A DNA stretch of 64,000 nucleotides from Streptomyces sp. NBC_00239 (GCF_036194065.1 NZ_CP108095.1:7316001-7380000), one strand, 5' to 3'. Counted from the first letter of the stretch, positions 18,535-27,680 are shown. Notes: a model not told the origin generated them from the letters alone. Program-made: numbers and translations.

Positions 18535-18614
18535 AGCTTGGTCACCCCCCGGGCGACGAGGGCCACCAGCGCGAACACCGCGAGCGTGGTGACGACGAAG
18601 GCCAGATCGGCCAT
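18531..18614 (-). CDS. 27-residue single-helix peptide upstream of kdpF
   Basis: ATG at 18614 with AGGAG seven bases upstream opens a 27-codon frame (begins [20 protein letters not shown], ends RGVTKL). Its TGA overlaps the kdpF GTG. It has one hydrophobic helix and a positively charged C-terminus, like kdpF itself. The good ribosome-binding site and the translational coupling argue for a real gene. It could be a second small Kdp subunit or a leader that sets kdpF translation; function unknown. Confidence 0.65.
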   Translation of the reverse strand: MADLAFVVTTLAVFALVALVARGVTKL

Positions 18615-18893
18615 CGTGAGCTCCTGGATGAAGAGATGGAGTGGATGAGGCCAAAGCGGCCTGAGACGAGCAAAGCGCAAGGTCAGCGGGGTGCTAAGAC
18701 TCTTTGACGGGCTCCATACGGGCGCCCCGGAAGTCTTGACGCCTTCGATACGCGGACGCGGACCCGCGCCGACGCCCGCGCCCGCACCTGCTCATCGGCC
18801 GACGTGATCCGCGGACGGGACCGGCGGATGTGATCGGCGGCTGCGACGGGTGGCGGGGGCCGGTGGCTGTGACCTGCGCATACAGTCGGAGCC
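18615..18893. other. Divergent promoter region kdp / ynfA-like gene
   Basis: 279 bases. A small hairpin AGGCC-N5-GGCCT (18648-18662) lies in the kdp leader. No clear KdpE site can be assigned by eye. On the plus side TACAGT sits seven bases before the GTG at 18894, which would fit a leaderless transcript. Confidence 0.45.
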
Positions 18894-19229
18894 GTGACCG
18901 TAGCCCGTTCCGTCGCCCTGTTCGCCGTGGCCGCCCTCTTCGAGATCGGGGGCGCCTGGCTGGTCTGGCAGGGCATCCGCGAGCACAAGGGCTGGATCTG
19001 GATCGGAGCCGGCGTCGTCGCCCTCGGCTTGTACGGGGTCGTCGCCACCTTCCAGCACGACGAGGACTTCGGTCGCATCCTCGCGGCGTACGGCGGCGTC
19101 TTCGTCGCCGGGTCCATCGCCTGGGGCATGGTCGCCGACGGCTACCGGCCGGACCGCTACGACGTCATCGGCGCCCTGGTCTGCCTGGCCGGCATGGCCG
19201 TGATCATGTACGCACCCCGTGGCCACTGA
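18894..19229 (+). CDS. YnfA/UPF0060-family small membrane protein
   Basis: A 111-residue protein with four hydrophobic helices. Family signatures are [19 protein letters not shown] near the N-terminus, [20 protein letters not shown] in the middle and [21 protein letters not shown] at the end. GTG start at 18894. Normal length. The family resembles small multidrug transporters, but its substrate is not established. Confidence 0.9.
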   Translation: MTVARSVALFAVAALFEIGGAWLVWQGIREHKGWIWIGAGVVALGLYGVVATFQHDEDFGRILAAYGGVFVAGSIAWGMVADGYRPDRYDVIGALVCLAGMAVIMYAPRGH

Positions 19230-19262
19230 GCCGGCGGGCGCCCGGACGGCCGCCGCGCCGGC
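19230..19262. terminator. Hairpin between convergent genes
   Basis: GCCGGCG (19230-19236) pairs with CGCCGGC (19256-19262) in the 46-base gap between the YnfA stop and the end of the amidase gene. Confidence 0.5.
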
Positions 19263-19275
19263 GTGTCCCGCGGTG

Positions 19276-20004
19276 TCACTCCGGCAGGACGCTCCCCGCC
19301 CAGGCCAGGACCGGGTCCTCGCCGAGCCGGGTGGCCACGTCCGCGCGCAGCTGCGGCAGGAGGGCGTAGAGGCGGTCGCCGGGGCACTGCGTGTTGTTGA
19401 AGTCACGGTGCCCGTAGATCCGGTAAGGCTGGATCCCGTACTGCCGGCACACCTCGGCACACAGGTCGGTCAGCGCCGCGAACTGCTCGGCGGGCGGCTC
19501 CACGGTGACGTAGGTGCCCTCGTTCTCGATGCCGATGGCGACCGTGTTCTGGCCGGCGCAGTGCGCGCCCTCGACGATCTCCGTGCCGCTGCGCAGTGCG
19601 GCCAGGCTCTCGTGCCGGCCCTCCATGACGTACGCGCCCCGGCTGATGGTGAAGTGCTGGCCGGTGTCGATCCAGCCCCCCGTGTCCATCTGGTACCGCT
19701 GCATGGCGCGGGCCAGCGTGATCGCGCGGGCGCTGCTGAGGTCGGTCACGTTGGCCGTCGCGGTGTGGTGGACGATGATCTTCTGCGCCCGGGCGTCGAG
19801 CACGCTGACCGGCCTCCTGGGCGGCCGGGCGCCCCACTCCTCGCAGTCGTGGATGACGCCGGGGACCGGCGCGCCGCCCGGGGTCCGGGCCGCGGCCAGG
19901 GCCTGTCCGGTGCTCCCGAGCGCGCCCAGGGCGGTTCCCAGGGACAGCGCGCCGGCCAGGACGGTGCGGCGGCCGGGCCCGGAGGGTGCCGTCGGGATCG
20001 TCAT
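19276..20004 (-). CDS. Secreted N-acetylmuramoyl-L-alanine amidase (PGRP / Amidase_2 family)
   Basis: A 242-residue protein. The twin-arginine signal is GRRTVLAGALSLGTALGAL with cleavage near ALA-AARTP. The catalytic domain has the PGRP pattern: GCEEWGAR-like start (DCEEWGARPP), zinc ligand in KIIVHHTAT, mid-domain NTVAIGIENEGTY, and the C-terminal ligand set GHRDFNNTQCPGD. It cleaves the amide bond between MurNAc and the stem peptide outside the cell. Single gene with its own upstream gap. Confidence 0.9.
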   Translation of the reverse strand: MTIPTAPSGPGRRTVLAGALSLGTALGALGSTGQALAAARTPGGAPVPGVIHDCEEWGARPPRRPVSVLDARAQKIIVHHTATANVTDLSSARAITLARAMQRYQMDTGGWIDTGQHFTISRGAYVMEGRHESLAALRSGTEIVEGAHCAGQNTVAIGIENEGTYVTVEPPAEQFAALTDLCAEVCRQYGIQPYRIYGHRDFNNTQCPGDRLYALLPQLRADVATRLGEDPVLAWAGSVLPE

Positions 20005-20115
20005 GTGGGTCCGTTCCTCGTGACGTCGCGGGTGACACCAGTGATGGCGGTGACACCAGTGATTAAAGAGGCAGACCGGCGCGACGGCGGGGAAGGGGAC
20101 ACCTCGTGTCGCCCC

Positions 20116-20877
20116 TCAGTGGGCGCCCCAGCCGCCGTCCACGGGGACGGAGGTGCCCGAGATGTACCCGGTGAGCGGGCCGCAGAGCCAGACGGCGACC
20201 GCGGCGACCTCCTCCGGCTCGATCAGCCGTTTGATGGCGGCCCGATGGAGCAGCACGTCGGCGGCCACCTGCTCCGGCGGGATGCCGTGCAGGGCGGCCT
20301 GCGCCGCGATCTGACCCTCCACCAGCGGAGTCCGTACGTAGCCGGGGTTGACGCAGTTGCTGGTGACGCCGTGCGAGGCGCCTTCCAGTGCGACGACCTT
20401 GCTGAGGCCTTCGAGCCCGTGCTTGGCGGCCACGTACGCCGCCTTGAAGGGGCTGGCCCGCAGCCCGTGCACGCTGGAGATGTTCACGATCCGGCCCCAG
20501 CCGCCGGCGTACATGTGCGGCAGGCAGCGCCGCACGAGCAGGAACGGCGCCGTCACCATGACCCGCTGGATGAGCTCGAAGCGGTCCGGCGGGAACTCCT
20601 CGACCGGGGCGACGTGCTGCAGCCCGGCGCTGTTGACCAGGATGTCCACGGCGGCCGGCAGGCCCTCGACGGCCGCGGCGTCGGCCAGGTCCGCCACGTG
20701 CGCCTCGCCGCCGACGGCCGCCGCGGCCGCCTTCGCCGACTCGGCGTTGACGTCCACGATGTGCACGGCGGCCCCGGCCTCGGCCAGGGCCCGGGCGCAG
20801 GCCAGCCCGATCCCGCTGCCGCCCCCGGTGACCAGGGCGGTACGGCCGCTGAGGGCCGGGAGACTTTCACTCGTCAT
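20116..20877 (-). CDS. 3-hydroxybutyrate dehydrogenase (short-chain dehydrogenase)
   Basis: A 253-residue SDR enzyme: NAD-binding TGGGSGIG near residue 17, NSAGLQHVAPVEEFP (typical of BdhA), catalytic Ser in NISSVHG and Tyr/Lys in AAYVAAKHG, and the C-terminal SGTSVPVDGGW. It oxidises (R)-3-hydroxybutyrate to acetoacetate. No ribosome-binding site precedes the ATG; CCTAACGT nine bases upstream could be a -10, suggesting a leaderless message. A 15-bp inverted repeat lies 38 bases upstream. Confidence 0.88.
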   Translation of the reverse strand: MTSESLPALSGRTALVTGGGSGIGLACARALAEAGAAVHIVDVNAESAKAAAAAVGGEAHVADLADAAAVEGLPAAVDILVNSAGLQHVAPVEEFPPDRFELIQRVMVTAPFLLVRRCLPHMYAGGWGRIVNISSVHGLRASPFKAAYVAAKHGLEGLSKVVALEGASHGVTSNCVNPGYVRTPLVEGQIAAQAALHGIPPEQVAADVLLHRAAIKRLIEPEEVAAVAVWLCGPLTGYISGTSVPVDGGWGAH

Positions 20878-20914
20878 GGCGGGAACGTTAGGCACCCGCG
20901 CCCGCCCTGCCCAT

Positions 20915-20960
20915 GGCTGCGGCCACCACACCTCGGCGGTCGCGAGTGGTGGCCGCAGCC
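20915..20960. promoter_or_regulatory. Perfect 15-bp inverted repeat upstream of the dehydrogenase
   Basis: GGCTGCGGCCACCAC (20915-20929) and its exact complement (20946-20960) flank 16 bases. It sits between the dehydrogenase start and the end of the STAND-like gene on the same strand, so it is either the operator of the first or the terminator of the second. Confidence 0.6.
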
Positions 20961-20999
20961 TGCCCGGCGCCGCTCGCCGGGACGGGGCGCGCGGCCGGT

Positions 21000-21575
21000 C
21001 TACAGCCGGTACACCAGCTCCCGTTCCAGGCCGAGCGGCGCCGGTCCCGCGGCGAGGATCCGGACCCCGGGCGCCGACGCGAGCAGCCTGCGCAGCCAGC
21101 CCAGGGCCTCGGCGTCGAGCTGCTCGGTGCCTTCCAGGACGAGTAGCATGTCCCGCTCGGCCAGCCACGACGTCGCGTCCATCGTGCCGCAGGGCAGGAA
21201 CGGCATGCCCTCCAGGCAGCCGAGTGAGGCCGCCAGGTCGGCGGGGCCGAAGCTGCGGTCCATGCTCACGACGGCCGTGCCGTCGAAGAAGTTGGAGGCC
21301 AGCCGGTGCGCGAGCTCGCGCACCAGCCGCCCGGCGGGCTCCCGGCGCCTGCCCGTCACGGTCAGGACCCGCCCGCGACGTACCGCGGTCATCAGCCGGG
21401 ACAGCTCGTCCGCGCTGTCCGGCACCGTCGCGAGCGCCGTGGCTCCCGCCGGTGCCGTCGTTCTCGTTCTCGTTCTCGTGGTCGTCGCGGTGGTCGTCGT
21501 CGTGGTCGGTGGTCCGCCGGTCCGGGCGGCGTCATCGCGCAACGCTCCCGGAATTCCCCTGTCGTCGATCGGCAC
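21000..21575 (-). CDS. Free-standing degenerate STAND/AfsR-type NTPase fragment
   Basis: A 191-residue protein with GTG start after GGGGG. After a Thr-rich N-terminus (residues 22-42) it follows the NTPase core of LuxR/AfsR-type regulators: LTVTGRRREPAGRLVRELAH corresponds to the P-loop segment TGPGGVGKTRLA, DMLLVLEGTEQLDAEAL to the Walker B segment, and GVRILAAGPAPLGLERELVY to the sensor segment (RVLATSREPLGLPGE). The glycines and Lys of the P-loop are lost, and there is no DNA-binding or TPR domain. It could be a remnant or a small ATP-independent regulator. Function unknown. Confidence 0.6.
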   Translation of the reverse strand: MPIDDRGIPGALRDDAARTGGPPTTTTTTATTTRTRTRTTAPAGATALATVPDSADELSRLMTAVRRGRVLTVTGRRREPAGRLVRELAHRLASNFFDGTAVVSMDRSFGPADLAASLGCLEGMPFLPCGTMDATSWLAERDMLLVLEGTEQLDAEALGWLRRLLASAPGVRILAAGPAPLGLERELVYRL

Positions 21576-21725
21576 GATGCCCCCGTTGCATGCGTGTCAC
21601 GGCACGACCGGAAGCGTCATTCCGGCCGCATTTCAACCAATTATGCGCCACCTGGCACCGGGGGATAGAGGAAGCGTCCCTTCCGTCGAAAACGGCACCT
21701 ATGGGAGGAAGTTGCAACATCCCCG

Positions 21726-23342
21726 TTACCTGGGCGTCGACGGCCCGGCGACCCGTGTGAAGGTGCCGAGCTCGTTCGCGTCGAGGTATTCGACCCGTAC
21801 GGTGTCGTCCTTGAACGTGACCCCGGTCCGCCCCACCGCGTTCTCGCCCGTCGTCACGAAGCTGAAGGTGTCGCCGTCGTAGTGCGTGAGCGGGAAGCGC
21901 ATCGGCTTCGGCCCCAGCAGCAGCACCAGCCCGTCCGGGCTCCGGGTGACGGTCAGCCGGCCGTAGTACGGGTTCTCGTACGCGCCCGTGTACGCGGCGT
22001 CCTCGCGGGCCGGCGCGGCATCGGCCGGTGGGCGGGCGTAGTCGGTGGGGGAGCGGCCGCCATCCAGCTGCTGCGCGTAGACCGCGGCGCTGAGGGCCAT
22101 CCAGTCGGCCCGCGGCTTGCCGTACTGCGCGGTGTCGAAGAAGTCGAGTGCCACCGCGTCCGGCAGGCCCGTGGGCGCCGCGTTGGTGAGGACGACGATG
22201 CCGAGCTTCTCCACCGGCAGCATGGTCACGCTGGTGTTGGCGCCCAGCGCGAACGCGCCGGAGTGGCTGAGCCGCAGCCGGCCGAGTTCGTCGTACGACA
22301 CGTTCCAGCCGAGGCCGTAGAAGCCGGTGCGGCCGGCGGGCGTGGTGGAGGGGTGCAGGACGCTCTGCGGCTGGTGGGTGCGCAGGAGCTGGTCGGCGTC
22401 GACGATCCGCTCGCCGTCCAGGGTGCCCGCGGAGAGCTGGAGGCGCAGCCAGCGCGCCATGTCGCGTGCGGTGGAGCTGGCGCCGCCCGCCGGGGCCTGT
22501 GCGTCGGCGTCCCGGACGTGCTGCGGCAGCCAGTCGCCGTCCGCGCTCTTCTGGTGGCCCGAGGCCCGGTTCGCGGCCTTCGTGTAGTCCGCGAACAGGG
22601 TGCTGGTGGCGGTCATCCCGGCCGGGTTGAAGAGCAGGTCGCTGCTCAGCTTCTGCCAGCTGACGCCCTTGGCCCGGGCCACCCCCTCGGCCGCCGCCGT
22701 CAGGCCGAAGTTGGTGTAGGCGTAACTCGCCCGGAACGGCGCCAGCGGCTCGTACTTCAGGTGCCGCACGATGTACGACTGGTCGAAGCCGAGGTCCTCC
22801 AGCAGGTCGCCGGCGTGGTCCGGCAGCCCGCTGCGGTGCGCGAACAGGTCCGCGACGTCGGCGTGCCCGCTCACCCACGGATCCTTGAGCGCGAAGCCCG
22901 GCAGCAGTTTCGACACCGGGTCCTCCCAGCGCACCCCGCCGCCCCCGACCGCCGACGCGACCACCGTCGAGGCGAGCGGCTTGGACAGCGAGGCCAGCTG
23001 GAACACGGTGTCCGGCCCGACCCGCGCGCTCTCGCCGGCCCGGCGCACCCCGAAGCCCTTCAGGTACACCACCTGGTCCCGGTACACCACCGCCACCGCG
23101 GCCCCCGGCACCCCGGTGTCGCGCATCGTGCCGGCGACGAAACCGTCCAGGCGCCGGAGCGCCTCCTGCACCTTCTCCTCGTTGAGCAGCGGCCCCGGTT
23201 CCGGCGGCGGCGTGGGATCCGCGGCCACCGCGGCGCCCGGCAGCGTGCCCGCGGCCAGCAGTACGGCCATCGCGCTCGCGGCGAGCAGTCGGCGCCCGCG
23301 CCGGCGGGGCCGCACGCTCCGTATGGCATGCATACAGCCCAT
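21726..23342 (-). CDS. Secreted serine hydrolase, beta-lactamase class C / D-aminopeptidase family
   Basis: A 538-residue protein (the second ATG at 23333 is equally possible). Arg-rich signal peptide RPRRRGRRLLAASAMAVLLAAG with cleavage near AVA-ADP. Active-site motifs: SxxK in QLASLSKPLAS, YxN in ASYAYTNFG and HSG in LRLSHSGAFALG. A C-terminal beta-barrel-like region (AYENPYYGRLTV, MRFPLTHYDGDTF) matches the lipocalin-type domain of these esterases. It probably hydrolyses esters or D-amino acid peptides outside the cell; the real substrate is unknown. Confidence 0.88.
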   Translation of the reverse strand: MGCMHAIRSVRPRRRGRRLLAASAMAVLLAAGTLPGAAVAADPTPPPEPGPLLNEEKVQEALRRLDGFVAGTMRDTGVPGAAVAVVYRDQVVYLKGFGVRRAGESARVGPDTVFQLASLSKPLASTVVASAVGGGGVRWEDPVSKLLPGFALKDPWVSGHADVADLFAHRSGLPDHAGDLLEDLGFDQSYIVRHLKYEPLAPFRASYAYTNFGLTAAAEGVARAKGVSWQKLSSDLLFNPAGMTATSTLFADYTKAANRASGHQKSADGDWLPQHVRDADAQAPAGGASSTARDMARWLRLQLSAGTLDGERIVDADQLLRTHQPQSVLHPSTTPAGRTGFYGLGWNVSYDELGRLRLSHSGAFALGANTSVTMLPVEKLGIVVLTNAAPTGLPDAVALDFFDTAQYGKPRADWMALSAAVYAQQLDGGRSPTDYARPPADAAPAREDAAYTGAYENPYYGRLTVTRSPDGLVLLLGPKPMRFPLTHYDGDTFSFVTTGENAVGRTGVTFKDDTVRVEYLDANELGTFTRVAGPSTPR

Positions 23343-23479
23343 TCAACGCCCGGCGGCTCGCGCTGTCCTGCCCAGCGCTGCCGCGGGCGGCCCGGCGGGA
23401 CCCGCGGGCCGGGCGGTGGACCGGCCGGTGCGGGAGGTGCGACCGGCTCGGCCCCGGCGCCGCCCCGCCCGGGCCGGGG

Positions 23480-24325
23480 TCAAGAGCGGTGTGCCGGCAG
23501 CCAGTTCCGTGCGAAGTCGACCGCGTCGCGGAAGCGGAAGAGGCGGGCCGTGGCCGACCCGACCGGGCCCGAACGGACCGGGCCGGGCGCCCCGGAGTCC
23601 GCGAAATCGGCGCCGAGCGCCGCGAAGTCGCCGTCGTCGAGGTCCACGTCCTCGTACCGCCACCACCGGCGCACCCCGTCGTGGGCGACCACACAGCGGT
23701 AGTCGCGGCGCGGCGGCCCGGGGACCCGGTATTCGGCCAGGTGGAAGGCGGTGCAGCGGTCGAAGCCGACCCCCAGCAGCAGCACCTGGGCCCGCATGTC
23801 GTACAGCCGCGCCAGCGGGGAGTCCTCGCCGAGGTGGCAGTCCGGGCGGTGACCGGCGACGACCTTGCCCGCCTCCGGGCCGAGCGCGGCGAACGAGGTC
23901 TGCGGATGCCCGCTCCGCAGCGCGCCCGGCGCCCGCCGTGTCGTTTCGGCAAGGATCCCCATCGTCGGGGCGGGCGTGAGCGCCGGGTCGAAGGGGGGCA
24001 TCCGGTCGCGGAGCGCGGCCACCGCCTCCGGCCCGAGCCCCCGGATCGCGTCCCGGTAGTACGGCGAGGTGTCGGAGTTCTCCGGCGTGAAGGTGGGGAC
24101 GACCAGCGTCCCGGCCGGACCGAGCGCGGTGCGCAGGGCCCGCAGCACCGATTCCGAGCCGCGGCCGGGTTCCGGACCGGCCGGACCGACCGACCGCATC
24201 GAGGCGTGCACCATCAGGACGCCGCCCGCTTCCACGCCCAACGCGGAAAGCTGTCCCGCCAGTTGGCCCTCGGTGTGCACGGCGCTGCGCAAGGCGCTCT
24301 GCGCGGTGGTGTGCTGGGTGTTCAA
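23480..24325 (-). CDS. AAC(3)-family aminoglycoside N-acetyltransferase
   Basis: A 281-residue protein with the family pattern GVLMVHASMRSVGP, TLVVPTFTPENSD, the conserved His in RSGHPQTSFAALGP, and LGVGFDRCTAFHLAEYR. It transfers acetyl from acetyl-CoA to the 3-amino group of aminoglycosides or to related small amines (the family also includes FrbF/YokD-like enzymes with other substrates). Start uncertain: TTG at 24325 is chosen because no ATG is in frame; a GTG 16 codons further in is the alternative. The neighbours do not suggest an antibiotic cluster. Confidence 0.82.
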   Translation of the reverse strand: MNTQHTTAQSALRSAVHTEGQLAGQLSALGVEAGGVLMVHASMRSVGPAGPEPGRGSESVLRALRTALGPAGTLVVPTFTPENSDTSPYYRDAIRGLGPEAVAALRDRMPPFDPALTPAPTMGILAETTRRAPGALRSGHPQTSFAALGPEAGKVVAGHRPDCHLGEDSPLARLYDMRAQVLLLGVGFDRCTAFHLAEYRVPGPPRRDYRCVVAHDGVRRWWRYEDVDLDDGDFAALGADFADSGAPGPVRSGPVGSATARLFRFRDAVDFARNWLPAHRS

Positions 24326-24468
24326 ACCCGTCTCATTCCTGTGATGCGGAGGAGCGCCGCCCATCGTAGGGCGCCCGCCGCACGCGGGAGCGGCACTCGC
24401 CCCGGGCCACCCGAACGGGCGAGGGGGCCGGCCGGCCGGAGCCCCCGGCGCCGGGGTCGCGCCCGTCA

Positions 24469-25335
24469 TCAGGCCGCCCCCTCCGCTGCCCCTTCGGCCG
24501 TCCCTTCCGCCGGGCCCGCCCCCGCGGTTGCGCCCCCGCCCCCGGCCGCGCCCCCGGCCGCGCCCCCGCCCACCGCCTCCAGGCCCGCGCCCCGTCCGGC
24601 CGCCGCCTCCGCCACCAGCGCGCTGCGCATCTCGCCCTTCGCGCCCTTGAGGCAGCACAGCACCCGCTCGTGCCGGTCGCCGGCGGCGTCGGCCACCCGC
24701 AGCCGCAGCTCGATGTCGTGCAGCCGGTCCACCAGCCGCATCGAGAACCGGCCCACGTCGATCGTGCCCAACTGGCCGCCGTACCCGATGGTGTTGAGGT
24801 AGAAGTCCCGGCCGTTGGCCAGTTGCTCCCCGGCCGGGTCCGAGGGGTGTCCGCGCATCAGCTCGGAGATCGCCGCCTCGCCGGTGATCCAGTCGGTCTG
24901 CAGCCGCCGCCCGGTGGAGTCGGTGGTCATCCACTCGATCCGGTAGGCGACGCTCTCCACCGTGGCGCTGTGCGTGCCGCCGTTGAGCGCCTGCACCACC
25001 CACACCTTGCTGCCCGCCATCCCGTACGTGTTGTCGTCCGGGGCCCCCGACCAGCCGATCTGCGGCCGCGCCGAACGCGCGTACTGGGCGCGGGCGAAGG
25101 CCACGCCCGCCGTCAGCGCCAGCATGTTGGACACCGACTGCAGATCCAGCAGCGACAGCCGCCACGGCCAGTCCCGCCGGTCCGACGCCGACAGGTTGAG
25201 CCGTACGACCTCCCAGACCAGCAGCGCCGACAGCAACGTGAGCAGGATCAGCGGGATCGTGAAGAGCACCATGTTCCGGCCGACCCGCCGCTGGCCGCTG
25301 CCCGCCCCGGCCCCCTCGTCCGCACGCCTTCCCAC
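24469..25335 (-). CDS. Membrane-anchored protein of unknown function
   Basis: A 288-residue protein. The GTG at 25335 is chosen because GAGGAGG lies six bases upstream; an ATG at 25383 lacks a site. Two hydrophobic segments (VLFTIPLILLTLLSALLVWE and a second around LLDLQSVSNMLALTAGVAFA) are followed by a soluble domain (residues about 85-235) without a recognisable motif. The last ~40 residues are a Gly/Ala/Glu repeat (GGAAGGAAGGGG, AEGTAEGAAEGAA), probably disordered. The name of the soluble domain is not known to me. Confidence 0.65.
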   Translation of the reverse strand: MGRRADEGAGAGSGQRRVGRNMVLFTIPLILLTLLSALLVWEVVRLNLSASDRRDWPWRLSLLDLQSVSNMLALTAGVAFARAQYARSARPQIGWSGAPDDNTYGMAGSKVWVVQALNGGTHSATVESVAYRIEWMTTDSTGRRLQTDWITGEAAISELMRGHPSDPAGEQLANGRDFYLNTIGYGGQLGTIDVGRFSMRLVDRLHDIELRLRVADAAGDRHERVLCCLKGAKGEMRSALVAEAAAGRGAGLEAVGGGAAGGAAGGGGATAGAGPAEGTAEGAAEGAA

Positions 25336-25495
25336 GGTGGGCCTCCTCGATGTCCCCCGGGTCACCACGCCACCGCCCATCATGGGCCGGTACCCGGCTC
25401 CTGAACAGGGCGTGCGCGAGCCTCCGCGAGCCCCCGGCCGACCGTCCGCCGGCGGGCCCGGGGCGAGGGCCGTCGGCCGGCCCGGGAACGGCGGA

Positions 25496-26404
25496 CTACC
25501 CGCCCGACACCAGCGCGACGATCCGCGCCCGGGCGGCCCGCCCCTCCGGCACCGGCAGCAGCGGATAGCAGTGCTGCTGCCCGTCCGCCTCGACCAGCTC
25601 CGCCGGGGTGCCCGCCAGCCGGGCCCGCGTCAGCAGCTCGCGGCTGTCGGGCGCCAGCACGTCCCGGGTGCCGCTGAACACCGTCAGCGGCGCGAGCCCC
25701 GCCGTCGACCCGAACAGGGGGCTGACCCGCGGATCGTCGGCCGCCAGGGTGCCCGCGTACAGCCGTCCGGCCTCGCGCAGTCCGGCCCGCGCCAGCACCG
25801 GGTCGTGCGCCTCGATCGCGGGCTGCTCCGGGTGGCTCATCGACAGGTCCAGCCAGGGGGAGAGCAGCACGATGCGGGACGGCTGCGCCCCGCTGCGGTC
25901 GCGCAGCCGCTGTGCGGCGGCCAGCGCCAGGCCGGCTCCCGCCGAGTCGCCCATCAGCACCGTCGGGCCGGGTCCGCCGCTCGCGATCAGCCCGCTGAGC
26001 AGGTCCGCCGCCACCGGAACCGTCCGGTCCGCGGTCCCGCGGGGCGCCAGCGTGTACGCCGGCACCACGCACTGCGCCCCCGCCTCGGTGACCAGCGTCC
26101 GGATCAGCGCCCAGTGCGGGCGGACCAGCTCGTTGATGAAGCCGCCGCCGTGCAGGTAAAGCACCCGGGCGGTCGGCTCGCGGTCCCGCGGCGACACCTC
26201 GTACACCGGCCAGGCGCCGACGATGGTGCGGGACACCTCCGCGACCCGCCCCAGGCTGCGCGGCGGAAGGTGCGACGAGGGCCGCCGGGTGGTCTCCGCC
26301 ACCCGTGCCCGTACGGCCTCGGCGCTGGCCCAGCGCCGCCGGCGGCCCGACACGGCCCATGCGGCGGACAGCGCTCGACTGCGCAGACTCGGTACGACCG
26401 TCAC
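25496..26404 (-). CDS. Alpha/beta hydrolase, hormone-sensitive-lipase family esterase
   Basis: A 302-residue protein with GTG start after a GGGGGTG site. HSL-type oxyanion motif in YLHGGGFIN, nucleophile in [12 protein letters not shown], acid in [11 protein letters not shown] and His in [10 protein letters not shown]. No signal peptide, so it acts in the cytoplasm on short-chain esters. The substrate is unknown. Confidence 0.88.
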   Translation of the reverse strand: MTVVPSLRSRALSAAWAVSGRRRRWASAEAVRARVAETTRRPSSHLPPRSLGRVAEVSRTIVGAWPVYEVSPRDREPTARVLYLHGGGFINELVRPHWALIRTLVTEAGAQCVVPAYTLAPRGTADRTVPVAADLLSGLIASGGPGPTVLMGDSAGAGLALAAAQRLRDRSGAQPSRIVLLSPWLDLSMSHPEQPAIEAHDPVLARAGLREAGRLYAGTLAADDPRVSPLFGSTAGLAPLTVFSGTRDVLAPDSRELLTRARLAGTPAELVEADGQQHCYPLLPVPEGRAARARIVALVSGG

Positions 26405-26619
26405 CCCACACCCCCATCCCTGCGGTGCCCGTCCCGCAGCGTGCTCGTTCGCGGCACGTGAGGAGCATAGGCGTGAAGTTCAGCTGTCGACCCGCTTAAG
26501 AAATCCTCGATGGACTGATGGCCGGTCTTCTCGGCACATTGGTGCGCATCCGAGAGGAACCCGGGGCCTGTGTGGCTCCCGGGAATCACGCATGCCTACC
26601 CCCTGCCTGGAGCCGCACC

Positions 26620-27648
26620 ATGAAGGCACTCGTCAAGCACACGGCCGAGCCCGGACTCTGGCTCATGGACGTGCCGGAGCCCGAGTACGGCCCCGGCGAG
26701 GTGCTGATCAAGGTGCTGCGGACCGGCATCTGCGGGACCGACCTGCACATCCGGTCGTGGGACGGCTGGGCGCAGGGCGCGGTGAAGACCCCGCTGATCC
26801 TCGGCCACGAGTTCGTCGGCGAGGTCGCCGCGACCGGCGCGGGCGTCCTGGACATCGCCGTGGGCGACCTGGTCAGCGGCGAGGGCCACCTGGTCTGCGG
26901 CAAGTGCCGCAACTGCCAGGCCGGCCGCCGCCACCTGTGCCGGAGCACGGTCGGCCTCGGCGTCGGCCGCGACGGCGCGTTCGCCGAGTACGTGGTCCTG
27001 CCCGCCGCCAACGTCTGGGTGCACCGCACGCAGGTGGACCTCGACGTCGCCGCGATCTTCGACCCGTTCGGCAACGCCGTGCACACCGCGCTGTCCTTCC
27101 CGCTCGTCGGCGAGGACGTCCTGATCACCGGCGCGGGCCCGATCGGCATCATGGCCGCGGCCGTGGCACGGCACGCCGGCGCCCGCAACGTCGTGATCAC
27201 CGACGTCAGCCCGGAGCGCCTGGAGCTGGCCCGCAAGGCCGGCGCGACGCTCGCCGTCAACGTCGCCGAGTCCTCCATCGCCGACGCCCAGCGCACGCTG
27301 GGCCTGCGCGAGGGCTTCGACGTCGGCCTGGAGATGTCCGGCCGCGCCGAGGCGATGCGCGACATGATCGACAACATGACGCACGGCGGCAAGATCGCCA
27401 TGCTGGGCCTGCCGGCGCAGGAGTTCCCCGTGGACTGGGCGAAGATCGTCACGTCCATGATCACGATCAAGGGGATCTACGGCCGCGAGATGTTCGAGAC
27501 CTGGTACGCGATGACCGTGCTGCTGGAGGGCGGGCTCGACCTCAGCCCCGTCATCACCGGCAAGTACGGCTTCCGGGACTTCGAGGCCGCGTTCGACGAG
27601 GCTGCCACCGCCCGCAGCGGCAAGATCATCCTCGACTGGACCGCCTGA
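26620..27648 (+). CDS. tdh: L-threonine 3-dehydrogenase
   Basis: A 342-residue zinc-dependent medium-chain dehydrogenase: catalytic zinc Cys in [18 protein letters not shown], structural zinc cysteines in [22 protein letters not shown] fold [28 protein letters not shown] is a Tdh signature separating it from sorbitol dehydrogenases. ATG at 26620 follows CTGGAG. It oxidises threonine to 2-amino-3-ketobutyrate, used by the next gene product. Confidence 0.95.
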   Translation: MKALVKHTAEPGLWLMDVPEPEYGPGEVLIKVLRTGICGTDLHIRSWDGWAQGAVKTPLILGHEFVGEVAATGAGVLDIAVGDLVSGEGHLVCGKCRNCQAGRRHLCRSTVGLGVGRDGAFAEYVVLPAANVWVHRTQVDLDVAAIFDPFGNAVHTALSFPLVGEDVLITGAGPIGIMAAAVARHAGARNVVITDVSPERLELARKAGATLAVNVAESSIADAQRTLGLREGFDVGLEMSGRAEAMRDMIDNMTHGGKIAMLGLPAQEFPVDWAKIVTSMITIKGIYGREMFETWYAMTVLLEGGLDLSPVITGKYGFRDFEAAFDEAATARSGKIILDWTA

Positions 27649-27680
27649 CCCTGCCACGGGGCCGACACGCCCCCTTCCCC

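Noticed and set aside
23480..24325. Antibiotic biosynthetic cluster around the AAC(3) gene
   Set aside because: No aminoglycoside or other biosynthetic genes are nearby; a single resistance-like acetyltransferase is not enough.
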